From Nitrospiraceae bacterium (GTDB lineage: Bacteria; Nitrospirota_A; Leptospirillia; Leptospirillales; Leptospirillaceae): a DNA stretch of 15,160 bases. The stretch lies in contig JAPTWQ010000006.1 in NCBI GenBank assembly GCA_028064945.1, forward strand, positions 1-15,160. The letters run 5' to 3'. This document shows, piece by piece, positions 7,153 to 14,997 of the stretch. Each line of letters opens with the position of its first letter. Position 1 is the stretch's first letter. The notes below the pieces were generated by a model. It did not search any database and was not told the origin of the DNA. It saw nothing but the letters and a program-made list of their open reading frames with translations. The translations under genes were made by a program, and so were the position numbers.

Positions 7153-8205
7153 TCAGCAACACGCCCCTGCCATTTTGTCGGGTCTGTTCCCGGTGGTGTC
7201 AAAGGGGATCGTGGTGCCGCATCCCGGAAAGATCCCGAAGTGGCGGCTGAAGTCACCCGAAAATTCGAAGTGATCACGGAATCGGGTGTCGTGAAGGATC
7301 CGCCAGGTATTCCCGCAGACGGGAAGATGGCGGCCCGTTTCGAAGAGGTGATGTCGGTCGAGCCGGAAGGAGTGGGGGAGGTGGGGGAGGGTCCCCCGGT
7401 AAAGGACAGTTTGCCCATAATCTTCACAGGCACTTTCAAGTTCCTGAAGTTTGAAGAGTCGATAGGTGGCGGAGAAAAATCGGATGTGACCGGTTCGGGC
7501 GATGACCTCTGAGTCACCGATCGAAAGAGGACGGTCGGATACAAGGCGAGGGTCGACAAAGCCATTTTCCCGGACAATGCGCAGGAAGTCATTCCAGTAA
7601 AGCGCACCGGAGAGGCATTCCCCATAGAGGACCGGATCCTTGGAAAGATCTTCCGGCATCCTTCGATCGGCATACACATCCGAAAAATACATCTCTCCCC
7701 CCGGTTTCAGAACCCGGAAAACCTCTTCGAAGACCTGGGACTTGTTTACGACGAGATTGACGACGCAATTGGAGACGACGACATCGACACAGCCATCTGG
7801 GAGGTGCAGTGCATCAAGGGACTCAATGTCCCCGGATAAAAAGGACACATTGCTTTTCGCGTAGCCAAAGGCGATCCGGTGGAATTCCTGGTGGCGTCGG
7901 GCGACATCGAGCTGTTCCTCCGTCATGTCCACTCCGGTCACTCGCCCATGTTCCCCCACCAGCCCTGAGAGGAGATAGACATCCCGACCGGCCCCGCATC
8001 CCAGGTCCAAAACGGTCAGGCCCTCCAGGGCTTCCGGGAGAACCAGTCCACAGCCGTAATACCGGGACAGGACGTCGTCATGGATCTGACCCAGGATCGG
8101 CTTCACATACTCGGGAAGGGCTTCCTCGGTACAACACGCATTGGTTTTGAGATCCGAAGATCCCCTCAGAACTTTTCCGTAATACTCCTGGACAGCTCCT
8201 TTCAT
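7153..8205 (-). CDS. arsM: ArsM-type arsenite S-adenosylmethionine methyltransferase
   Basis: A 350-residue class I methyltransferase. It begins with the ArsM signature YYGKVLRGSSDLKTNACC (C24/C25), then the IHDDVLSRYYGCGLVLPEAL segment, and motif I VLDLGCGAGRD at 65-75 for SAM binding. It also has SNCVVNL (C147) and GECLSGALYW (C197). These cysteines match the conserved set that binds As(III) in ArsM enzymes. The C-terminus ends in a Cys-Cys pair after a Cys-containing tail. The enzyme is expected to convert arsenite to mono- and dimethylated trivalent arsenic in the cytoplasm. The start ATG at 8205 has AAGGAG about 8 bases upstream. It lies between the TIGR04283-type glycosyltransferase and the radical SAM gene. 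Confidence is high for ArsM; whether the main product is dimethylarsenic for arsenosugars or volatile species cannot be told. Confidence 0.93.
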   Translation of the reverse strand: MKGAVQEYYGKVLRGSSDLKTNACCTEEALPEYVKPILGQIHDDVLSRYYGCGLVLPEALEGLTVLDLGCGAGRDVYLLSGLVGEHGRVTGVDMTEEQLDVARRHQEFHRIAFGYAKSNVSFLSGDIESLDALHLPDGCVDVVVSNCVVNLVVNKSQVFEEVFRVLKPGGEMYFSDVYADRRMPEDLSKDPVLYGECLSGALYWNDFLRIVRENGFVDPRLVSDRPLSIGDSEVIARTGHIRFFSATYRLFKLQELESACEDYGQTVLYRGTLPHLPHSFRLDRHHLFETGRHLPVCGNTWRILHDTRFRDHFEFSGDFSRHFGIFPGCGTTIPFDTTGNRPDKMAGACC

Positions 8206-8217
8206 CGCAAAATCTCC

Positions 8218-8934
8218 TTATTTTTGAGGTCTAAAGGTTTGAAGAGGGTGATTGTAAAGGACCGCCAGACGGTGAGGCGGGATCCCCAGGGCAAAGGCCG
8301 TGGCAAGAAGTCGATTGTTCCAAGTCCTCCGCCACCATCCCTCGCGATCCCATTTTCGAGGGTCGACAAGGATCACCTCCTTGAGGTCGATGAATCTCCC
8401 TTGTTGCCGAAGCTTCCGGACGAGGGGAACCTCTTCGAACAATGGCCACTCGGGGAATCCCCCGCTTTGGTGGTAGGCCTTTTGGCTCATGAAGATTCCC
8501 TGGTCCCCATAAGGAGTCCCCCATCGAACCCGAAGGGCGATGGCTCTCTCCAGAAGCGATGCCGGCCAGGGCCTCGGGCCCGCAAAACGAAAACGAAAGA
8601 ATCCTCCTATGGCTCCTCTGCTCTTGAAGGCCTGGTCGATGGCGGCCAGGGGATTTCCAGAAAACCGGGCATCCGCATGAAGAAACCAGAGGACCTCAGC
8701 CGTCGCCCTTGCGGCCCCCGTCCGGAGCTGGACCCCCCGGCAAGGGGGAGAGGTCAGATAGTCTGCTTCATACTTTTGGCATAATTCCTGGCATTCGGAA
8801 GAAGCTGCCGCATCGACCACGAAAATTTCCTTGATGCCGCTTCCGAAGGATCGAAGCTCCGGCAGCAGGCGACCAAGACGGACCTCGTCGTGGAAGCAGG
8901 GGATAATGACGCTTATATGGATCGGAGTATCCAC
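8218..8934 (-). CDS. Family 2 glycosyltransferase, TIGR04283 arsenosugar-type
   Basis: A 238-residue GT-A protein. It starts HISVIIPCFHDEVRLGRLLP, the nucleotide-sugar-binding strand of GT2 enzymes, and has WFLHADARF (HAD at 86-88) as the metal/nucleotide site, PYGDQGIFM around 141-149, and GGFPEWPLFEEVPLVRKLRQ around 158-177, the conserved acceptor-side segment. This order matches the TIGR04283 family, named in databases as an arsenosugar biosynthesis glycosyltransferase. The first Asp loop (FVVDAAASSEC) lacks the usual G-S-T-D. The start is uncertain. The GTG at 8934 overlaps the phosphate transporter by 22 bp and begins right before the fold; an ATG at 8982 would add 16 residues with no family similarity. 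The sugar donor is unknown. Confidence 0.85.
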   Translation of the reverse strand: MDTPIHISVIIPCFHDEVRLGRLLPELRSFGSGIKEIFVVDAAASSECQELCQKYEADYLTSPPCRGVQLRTGAARATAEVLWFLHADARFSGNPLAAIDQAFKSRGAIGGFFRFRFAGPRPWPASLLERAIALRVRWGTPYGDQGIFMSQKAYHQSGGFPEWPLFEEVPLVRKLRQQGRFIDLKEVILVDPRKWDREGWWRRTWNNRLLATAFALGIPPHRLAVLYNHPLQTFRPQK

Positions 8935-10025
8935 ACCAAAATCTCTGCAAGAATCGCCGAGGCCGGGACCGTGAACACCCATGCCGCGGCCATCGACCGG
9001 ACGGTGCCCCAGATAATCCCCCCCTCCTTTCCGGAGGCTCCGGATCCCAGGATCGCGCCGGCCGAAACGTGGGTCGTCGAGACTGGAAGCCCCAGGGGGC
9101 TGGCTCCGATCACGAGGAGGGTCGAGACCGCGTTGGCCAGAAGCCCCTGATGACGGTCCATTTTTGCGATCTTAAAGCTCATCACTGTCGTCACCCGTTT
9201 TCCTCCGTACCAGCTCCCTGCGCCGATGGCGAGCGCGGAGACGAGAAAAAGGGGGGAGGTGGGAAGGTTCTCTCCCGCAGGCATCGCCAGCAGGGCCACG
9301 GCGACGAACTTCGGCGTGTCATTGAGACCCCGGGCAAAGGAGAGAAGTCCTCCCGAAATCCAGTGCAGGGGACCAGATCCGATCCTGAAGCCGGCGTTGG
9401 CCGATGCTGGCCGGGAGTCGTCCGGACAGACGAAGCAGGTTTCCGTTCGTTCCAGTAGGGCCGTTCCGGGAGTTCCCGGGATCCGTTCGGGAACAGGAAA
9501 AAGGCAGATCTTGAACCCTCCCGAAGATTCTTCTGGCTTCGGGAAGATTCCCGTCGCCAAAAATGCCATGAATCCGGCGAGAAATGGGCTGAGGAGGAGA
9601 GGGAGCAGAACGGTTTTGGCGGCATGATCCCAGGAGAGAGATTCCATCCCCACGGTTGCCGCCCCCGCTCCGAGGAGCCCTCCAAGGATGGCGTGGGTGG
9701 TCGAGACCGGCCATCCCACAAGGGAGGAAAGAAGCACCCACCCCGTTGCGGAGGCGATGACGGCGATGCTTGCAACATCTGGAAGAGATGTTCCACTTTT
9801 GGTGAGGCCGGTTGTGATGTTGTGAAGAACAGCCCCTCCCCAGAGGATGCCGCTCATGCTCCCCAAGCTCGTCCAGACCGCTCCCCATCCGATGGCTCCC
9901 GGAAGGGAGGACTCTCCCGATCCCGCAAGCGTCGCGATCCCCTTCGAGACATCGTTCGTTCCGTTTGCAAACCCGAGAATGAAAAGAAGAAAAAGACCCA
10001 GGAGCGTCAGTGCCGATGGTTCCAT
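8913..10025 (-). CDS. PiT-family inorganic phosphate transporter
   Basis: A 370-residue integral membrane protein with the internal two-fold repeat typical of PiT carriers: GFANGTNDVSKGIATLAGSG near the N-terminus with GWPVSTTHAILGGLLGAG at about 104-121, and in the second half FARGLNDTPKF with GLPVSTTHVSAGAILGSG. These are the signature Na+/H+-coupled phosphate transport motifs. The central loop between the halves (about 162-215) contains C174 and a C197-x2-C200 pair. It overlaps the upstream glycosyltransferase by 19 bp and the downstream one by about 22 bp, so it is embedded in the arsenosugar gene set. GGAG stands about 7 bases before the ATG at 10025. PiT carriers can also take arsenate, and an arsenic-supply role is inferred from position. 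Confidence 0.93.
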   Translation of the reverse strand: MEPSALTLLGLFLLFILGFANGTNDVSKGIATLAGSGESSLPGAIGWGAVWTSLGSMSGILWGGAVLHNITTGLTKSGTSLPDVASIAVIASATGWVLLSSLVGWPVSTTHAILGGLLGAGAATVGMESLSWDHAAKTVLLPLLLSPFLAGFMAFLATGIFPKPEESSGGFKICLFPVPERIPGTPGTALLERTETCFVCPDDSRPASANAGFRIGSGPLHWISGGLLSFARGLNDTPKFVAVALLAMPAGENLPTSPLFLVSALAIGAGSWYGGKRVTTVMSFKIAKMDRHQGLLANAVSTLLVIGASPLGLPVSTTHVSAGAILGSGASGKEGGIIWGTVRSMAAAWVFTVPASAILAEILVWILRSI

Positions 10026-10714
10026 AGGTCGTCTCCAGGGAGTAAGTGGGTCGATGGGGTTTCCAGCAGTTGGCAGGCCAGATTTCTGAAGGCCTGCCGT
10101 GAGCTGCGGGGGTCTTTTTCCAGTGCCAATATTGCTCTTTCAAGATCCTCGGCATGGTCGATATCGAATCCTTCGGAGAGAAGAATTACATCCATTCCCG
10201 TTGACCGGCAGGCATTCCGGAGCATGGTTCCGAGGCACTCCGTGCTCCAGGGAAGGATGGAGAGATCGGGCCAGGGGACCCGGCTCGCCATGAGGACAAC
10301 CCCTCCGTCCGTCGCCGGTGACAGGACGACGTCGTGATGGCCGAGGGCCTTTCGGACCTCTTCAAAGTCCCGTTTTTCAAGAGCTGGTGCATCGCTTCCC
10401 ATATAGACAATCCTTGCATAACCTTCTCCTCTCAATTTCTGGTCCAGGGTGTTGATCCTTTGGCCAAGATTTCCTTTTCCCTGAGGAATCACGCGGACCC
10501 CCTTGATCAAACTCTCGGCCCAGGAGCGGTCTTCTGGACGGGCGGGAGAGATGACAACCGGTCCCGGCCAGCCCTGAAGGTCTTCAAGAGCACATTCAAG
10601 CAGTGCATAGGCCACCTGTAGAGCTCCCTGGGGACTCAGGTGGGCACTCAGACGCTGCTTTCCGATGCCGAGGGACGGACGCTTGCAGACAAGAACGAGG
10701 ACAGCCCCTGTCAC
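10007..10714 (-). CDS. GT-A glycosyltransferase, TIGR04282/DUF2064 arsenosugar-type
   Basis: A 235-residue GT-A fold protein. The order VLVLVCKRPSLGIGKQRLS (nucleotide-binding start), QGKGNLGQRI at 78-87, YMGSDAPALE (D108) and LSPATDGGVVLM at about 131-142 matches the TIGR04282/DUF2064 family, which is repeatedly found beside TIGR04283 glycosyltransferases in arsenosugar loci. The start is GTG at 10714, forming a GTGA overlap with the stop of the preceding CMD gene. The purine-rich GGAGAGGAGG end of that gene serves as ribosome binding site. It probably handles a nucleotide sugar or a related nucleotidyl transfer; donor and acceptor cannot be read from the sequence. Confidence 0.85.
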   Translation of the reverse strand: MTGAVLVLVCKRPSLGIGKQRLSAHLSPQGALQVAYALLECALEDLQGWPGPVVISPARPEDRSWAESLIKGVRVIPQGKGNLGQRINTLDQKLRGEGYARIVYMGSDAPALEKRDFEEVRKALGHHDVVLSPATDGGVVLMASRVPWPDLSILPWSTECLGTMLRNACRSTGMDVILLSEGFDIDHAEDLERAILALEKDPRSSRQAFRNLACQLLETPSTHLLPGDDLWNHRH

Positions 10715-11268
10715 CCCTCCTCTCCGGAAATTTTGCAGAAACCCTGCGGCGGAATGGCGAGAGCCGCATTGAATTTGCTCGACATGTTTTGGAAGGCGAT
10801 CAGTCCCGTGAGATGAACCAGTCCATTCTCGTCGAAATCCCGGCGGAGACTATCGAACAGCGTATCGTCGACGCGGGTCCGGCTGTCGGTCATGGCTTCG
10901 GCGTAGGCCAGCACACGTCGTTCCAGATCGTTAAAGAGGGTTGATTCTCTCCAGCGGGAGAGTTCCTGAAGCTTCTTTTCCATCGCCCCGTTTTCGTCGA
11001 GGTAGCCTGCTCCGTTGATATCGACACAAAAGGAGCAGTCGTTGATCTGGGAAACCCGCACGCAGACCAGGGCCCGGAGATCCGGGGAGAGGGAGGTTTT
11101 TCGTCGGGCCAGTTGCCCGAAAAGGAAGGCCACCCCCAAGAAAAGACCGGGATGCCGCCCCCAGATCAGTCCGGGAAGCAGAACCTGGCCGTAGTGGCGC
11201 TTCTGGAGCCAATAAACGGGTTTCAGCCACCAGGGAGATTGTTCGGGGGCAATCGGTGGGATGCGCAC
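10711..11268 (-). CDS. Carboxymuconolactone decarboxylase / AhpD-fold protein with CxxC
   Basis: A 185-residue all-helical AhpD-fold protein. The centre reads ALVCVRVSQINDCSFCVDIN, with C78-x2-C81 as the probable redox pair and Asn85 where AhpD itself has a His. Proteins of this superfamily reduce peroxides or act as disulfide relays, and a peroxidase-like member is a regular companion of arsenosugar genes. I cannot tell whether this one belongs to that exact subfamily. It starts at ATG 11268, with GGAG very close upstream, only 12 bp after the GH15 stop, and ends in a GTGA overlap with the next glycosyltransferase. A role in keeping arsenic or enzyme thiols in the proper redox state is inference. 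Confidence 0.85.
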   Translation of the reverse strand: MRIPPIAPEQSPWWLKPVYWLQKRHYGQVLLPGLIWGRHPGLFLGVAFLFGQLARRKTSLSPDLRALVCVRVSQINDCSFCVDINGAGYLDENGAMEKKLQELSRWRESTLFNDLERRVLAYAEAMTDSRTRVDDTLFDSLRRDFDENGLVHLTGLIAFQNMSSKFNAALAIPPQGFCKISGEEG

Positions 11269-11280
11269 ATCGTCTCCTGT

Positions 11281-13734
11281 TTAAAAGTGAGAGGCCGAAG
11301 CTCCGGATAGTGATTCGTGGGAAATGGCTTCGACCTCGACGGTGTGATCCTTTCCTTCCCAGCGTTTTTCTCCGGTCCAGAAAAAGGTAAATTGAATCGG
11401 GTCCAGCTGGGACGGGTGAATGGGAATATCGACATAGAAGATATTGAGGCTGGTCGCTGCGGCCTCCCTGTCGACAGCAAAGGCCCATCCGTCGGCCGAG
11501 AAATGAAGGGTGAAGGGAGACGGAACCTGGATACGGAGAATTTTCCCGGGTCTGACCCTGCGGACCTGCCGGTTGGGTTTCCAGATCTCGAGTTCACTGC
11601 GGCCCTTTTTACCAGGGAGGGAGAGATATCGGTCCGCGACAGGATCCAGCAGATCAAAGACACGGCCATCATGGGCGGAGCGCAAAAGACGGATATATTC
11701 GGCATGGGCCCAGGCGAGAGGCATGGCGGCCCCTGTGGGTTTTCCCGGAAAACAGTTTCGAAAGGGGCGTTCCTGACCGTCCCAGACCTGCTCGGGCAAG
11801 AGCCCGGCGGCGCTTGCAAATCCCTCCATTGCCCGAATAAAGGGGCGAGGGTCTCTCCCGGCCGCAAGCTCATAATGGCCGCGTTCCCCTGTCAGGAGAG
11901 GCCAGGCCCGGCCTTGGCCCCATCCCAGATAGGGCCCTCCGTCCTCCCTCTGACCGTAGCCGTCGTGGTTGTAACGTCGCCAACAGGGGCCAGCCGGAGT
12001 TTCGACCTTCAAGACTTCGTCAATGACTTTGACCGAGTCTACGATCAGGGGATCCTGGGCGTTCCTGATTCCATATCGGACTAGCTCCAGGAATCCGCCA
12101 TCGACGATCTCCCGGGCCGGATACCGGAAGGGTTCGCCGGGAGGCTGGTTCGCGAGGGTCAGCACAGCCTCCTCCGGATCTTCGGAAGGAGAGAGGTCTC
12201 CCGGGTCGACCGGAAGGATCCGGATATAATGTTGAGGGATCTCCGGAACAAGAGTTCCTTTTCTTGTGACGGTCCAGTCCTCGATATGGGATTCGAGAAA
12301 ATCGGCATAGTCTTCAATAAAGATCGCCAGGGCCCCCTCTCCCCGGAGCCGGGCCCATTGGGCCGCGCAAATGAGGGCCGCGATCATGGCCGCCAGAGTG
12401 GAAGGAGAATATCCGCTGGCCTCCTCCCATCGGTCCTGCTGTGTGGCGGGACCATTGATGATCATGTACCGGACGGCCTTCATCACCAGGGGGTAGGGGT
12501 CGAAGTCCTTGAGGGCCTTGGCTTGTCGAAGACGCCAGGCCAGGATCACGGGATGGGCGACTCCATCGAGCTGGATCCCTGTCCAGTAGGGACGGCCATC
12601 CACCCAGAAGTTCTGATGGAATCCCCCGTCGGGAAGCTGGGAGGCGGCCAGGTAGACGAGCGCGCGGTAGGGTGTCTCAATATCTCCGCTGGCAAGAAGC
12701 CCCAGGGCGCTGTGGCAAAGATCCCGGGTCCAGACCAGATGATATCCTCCCAGACCCGCAAGGTCGTCGTGATGGTCACCCCAGGGGATGCTCTGGGAAG
12801 CGATCATCGCACCAGGAAAGATCTTGTCCTCATGGGCCAAAAGAATATTATGGCTGATGCGGTAGAGGCAGCCTCCATCCCCAGCCTGTTCCTGAAGAGG
12901 AAAAATTCCTCCGCAGATCCGGTGCCACTGTTTCAGAAAACGGTCTTTCTGCGCGGGGAAGGGGATCCCCAACGACTGAAGGAGTGTGGAAATGGCCGCA
13001 TGGCGGCCCCAACCGAAGCCAAGTCCGATGGTAAATGGCTCGCCTGGCGCAAAGGGGATTTCCGCGATCGCAGCTACATTGCCGTTTTCAGCACGGTCAA
13101 AAGACCACCGGAGAGTTTTGTGTCGGGACAGGTCGGTCCATCCATCGCTTGTTCCCACGTAGCCGCAGGAGACCTTCCGGAAGGGCAGGGTCCCACCGAG
13201 GGCCAAAAAGGTCCCGTTCCTGTGGGCCAGAATGATCTCCCGGCCGGACACGCTGATCCTTTCCGCGGTATTTCCCCATCCGCCCACGTCAAGGTGGGGC
13301 GCCAGGAGAATGTAAAGATTCATGATGGAAATAAGTTCAGGATCTCCCTCAAGACGGGCATTCATAAGGAGACAGGGAAGGTGGGGGTCCCCGATAATCT
13401 CTTTGAATAAACGGTAGCGGCCATCGGGATCTTCCGAAATGACCGAAAATCCCAGCGTGTGGTCGTCTATGTAGGAGGTGTGTGAAATAAGATCTTTTCG
13501 TTCCTCATGAAAAAAGGTTCCGTCAGAAAAGAGAAACTGAAGATCCCGGATCTGTGGCCGGTCCACGGTCGGATAATAGATTTCGTTGATGATTCCGTGG
13601 GAGAGGGTATACCAGAGGTTCGACGCGGTGTTGTAGGCCGTGCCGATGCCGTCCTTCCGGCTGGAAGTCCAACGGGGGGGGAGGCCGGGATGTCCCCAGG
13701 CGTCCCCCCTCATGTCATGCTTTCTGTCTTCCAT
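11281..13734 (-). CDS. Glycoside hydrolase family 15, glucoamylase-type
   Basis: An 817-residue protein of full GH15 length. Residues about 20-270 form the beta-sandwich N-terminal domain of bacterial glucoamylases and glucodextranases (YNTASNLWYTLSHGIINEIY, YPTVDRPQIRDLQFLFSDG). The (alpha/alpha)6 catalytic barrel follows with GGYHLVWTRDLCHSALGLL near 329-347, QLPDGGFHQNFWVDG near 366-380, the acid RWEEASGYSPSTLAAM (E438) and the base LPEQVWDG (E648). An extra beta-rich C-terminal domain of about 110 residues follows. There is no signal peptide, so it should act in the cytoplasm, releasing glucose from maltodextrin, glycogen or a related alpha-glucan. The start ATG at 13734 has GGAG 6 bases upstream. 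It is unusual as part of an arsenic-linked operon; it might supply or trim sugars, or simply be co-expressed. Confidence 0.92.
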   Translation of the reverse strand: MEDRKHDMRGDAWGHPGLPPRWTSSRKDGIGTAYNTASNLWYTLSHGIINEIYYPTVDRPQIRDLQFLFSDGTFFHEERKDLISHTSYIDDHTLGFSVISEDPDGRYRLFKEIIGDPHLPCLLMNARLEGDPELISIMNLYILLAPHLDVGGWGNTAERISVSGREIILAHRNGTFLALGGTLPFRKVSCGYVGTSDGWTDLSRHKTLRWSFDRAENGNVAAIAEIPFAPGEPFTIGLGFGWGRHAAISTLLQSLGIPFPAQKDRFLKQWHRICGGIFPLQEQAGDGGCLYRISHNILLAHEDKIFPGAMIASQSIPWGDHHDDLAGLGGYHLVWTRDLCHSALGLLASGDIETPYRALVYLAASQLPDGGFHQNFWVDGRPYWTGIQLDGVAHPVILAWRLRQAKALKDFDPYPLVMKAVRYMIINGPATQQDRWEEASGYSPSTLAAMIAALICAAQWARLRGEGALAIFIEDYADFLESHIEDWTVTRKGTLVPEIPQHYIRILPVDPGDLSPSEDPEEAVLTLANQPPGEPFRYPAREIVDGGFLELVRYGIRNAQDPLIVDSVKVIDEVLKVETPAGPCWRRYNHDGYGQREDGGPYLGWGQGRAWPLLTGERGHYELAAGRDPRPFIRAMEGFASAAGLLPEQVWDGQERPFRNCFPGKPTGAAMPLAWAHAEYIRLLRSAHDGRVFDLLDPVADRYLSLPGKKGRSELEIWKPNRQVRRVRPGKILRIQVPSPFTLHFSADGWAFAVDREAAATSLNIFYVDIPIHPSQLDPIQFTFFWTGEKRWEGKDHTVEVEAISHESLSGASASHF

Positions 13735-13758
13735 CTGAGATCTCCACGGTAGAAAAAT

Positions 13759-14367
13759 CTAACCAAAGTAATAGTGAAAGCCGACAAAGAAGTTCATGAA
13801 CCCGTTGACTGCCGGGATTTCCGGGGCATTGACGAAGACGACCAGGGGATTCCACTGGAGGCTCAGGGCAAGATCCGGAATCTCGCTGTAAATCTTCTCG
13901 ATCCCGAATCCGGACGAGAGCTGGAGGGTCGTCGGATACGAGGACGGATTGGTCGAGACGGCTGGCGTGGCCGTTAGATCAAGATAAAAGATCGTGAAGC
14001 GCCGCTCGACAAGCGTCACCATCCCCTCCGCATTGAAGGCGACCAGGGACGCCCCGGGCTTTCCCGGGTGATACCCCATCCCCAGGCCCGCATCCAGACC
14101 AAATCGGGAGGTTACCCAATCGCGCAGGCTGATGAAGTATTCAGGAATGCTGGGAAACTCGCCGGGATCCCAGGCAAGCCCGATGCCCGGCTTGCCGAGG
14201 TCGACAAAGCTGTCCGGGGAGGCAATGTCCGCTCCCCAGGCCCGGTTATTCTGATTCGCACACAGGATCAGGGACAACATAAAAGCCACAGGAAGAGTCG
14301 CGAATCGTATCCTTATAAAAATGGCTTGCCCCCTTACCAGACAACCCCATACTTCTCCTCGAGCCAC
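13759..14367 (-). CDS. Exported protein, probable outer-membrane beta-barrel, unknown function
   Basis: I do not recognise a family. The 202-residue frame has a positively charged stretch (FIRIRF), a hydrophobic run (FATLPVAFMLSLILCA) and an AWGAD that looks like a signal peptidase I site, so the mature protein would start near DIASPDSF. The mature part is rich in alternating aromatic and polar residues (RRFTIFYLDLTATPAV, FMNFFVGFHYYF) and ends close to an aromatic residue, as in outer-membrane beta-barrels. The start is unclear. The GTG at 14367 overlaps the pentapeptide gene by 34 bp; no ATG with a good ribosome binding site precedes the signal sequence, and the first ATG (at about 14280) would cut into it. 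It lies 24 bp upstream of the GH15 gene. Confidence 0.65.
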   Translation of the reverse strand: MARGEVWGCLVRGQAIFIRIRFATLPVAFMLSLILCANQNNRAWGADIASPDSFVDLGKPGIGLAWDPGEFPSIPEYFISLRDWVTSRFGLDAGLGMGYHPGKPGASLVAFNAEGMVTLVERRFTIFYLDLTATPAVSTNPSSYPTTLQLSSGFGIEKIYSEIPDLALSLQWNPLVVFVNAPEIPAVNGFMNFFVGFHYYFG

Positions 14368-14981
14368 AAATCCGGGAAGATTGCCCGATCGAGAGAGGCC
14401 CCCCGAAGATCGGCGCCCCGGAAATTTGCCCCATTGAAGTTGGCCTCCCGCATGTTGGCCTGGACGAGAAAGGCCTCTCCGAAATCAGCGTTCTGAAAGT
14501 CTCCCTTTTCCAGGACGCTCTCCCGGAGACGGGCTCCCGAAAACCGGGCTCCCTCTCCCCGTGATCCCATCCGGCTGCCCGTAAGATCCGCCAAAGTGAG
14601 GTCGGCCCGGGTAAAGTCGGCCAAGCCGAAGGCTCCTGTTAGATCGGCATTTTCAAGTTCGCAACCTTCGAGGACAGCCCCGTCGAGATCCGCGCATTTC
14701 AGGTTGGACCGGTCGAGACGGGCACAGGAGACCTGGGCCTTCACGAGCCGAGAGCATTCGAGGGTGGATTCCCGGAGATCGGCGCACACAAGCGATGCTC
14801 CCTCAAAATTGGCTCCCTTGAAAGCGCCTCCCCGAAGATTGGACTTATCAAGATTGGCATTCCTCAGGTCGGCTCCGTTCAGAGGAATTCCGCTTTTCAC
14901 CGCCGCTTCCACCGTCGGACGGATTTGCTCATCGTCAGACTGAAACAGGATATCTCCTTCGGTATTTCGGATAATTGCCAT
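14334..14981 (-). CDS. Pentapeptide-repeat protein
   Basis: This is a 215-residue protein. From about residue 30 almost to the end it is a run of A(D/N)LXX-type pentapeptides (GADLRNANLDKSNLRG, GANFEGASLVCADLRE, NADLTGAFGLADFTRADLT, FNGANFRGADLRGASLD), which fold as a right-handed quadrilateral beta-helix. The central repeats contain several cysteines (VCADL, LECSRL, SCARL, KCADL, EGCEL). A short non-repeat N-terminus (MAIIRNTEGDILFQSDDEQI) caps the helix. A GTG two codons upstream is possible, but GGGAG is placed about 8 bases before the ATG at 14981. There is no signal peptide or transmembrane helix, so it is cytoplasmic. Function is unknown: such proteins range from DNA mimics to scaffolds. 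Confidence 0.9.
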   Translation of the reverse strand: MAIIRNTEGDILFQSDDEQIRPTVEAAVKSGIPLNGADLRNANLDKSNLRGGAFKGANFEGASLVCADLRESTLECSRLVKAQVSCARLDRSNLKCADLDGAVLEGCELENADLTGAFGLADFTRADLTLADLTGSRMGSRGEGARFSGARLRESVLEKGDFQNADFGEAFLVQANMREANFNGANFRGADLRGASLDRAIFPDLWLEEKYGVVW

Positions 14982-14997
14982 GGACACGACTCCCTTT

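Noticed and set aside
12229..13410. 393-codon open frame on the + strand
   Set aside because: It lies wholly antisense to the GH15 gene, which has clear catalytic motifs; long antisense frames are common in GC-rich genes and this one has no recognisable domain.
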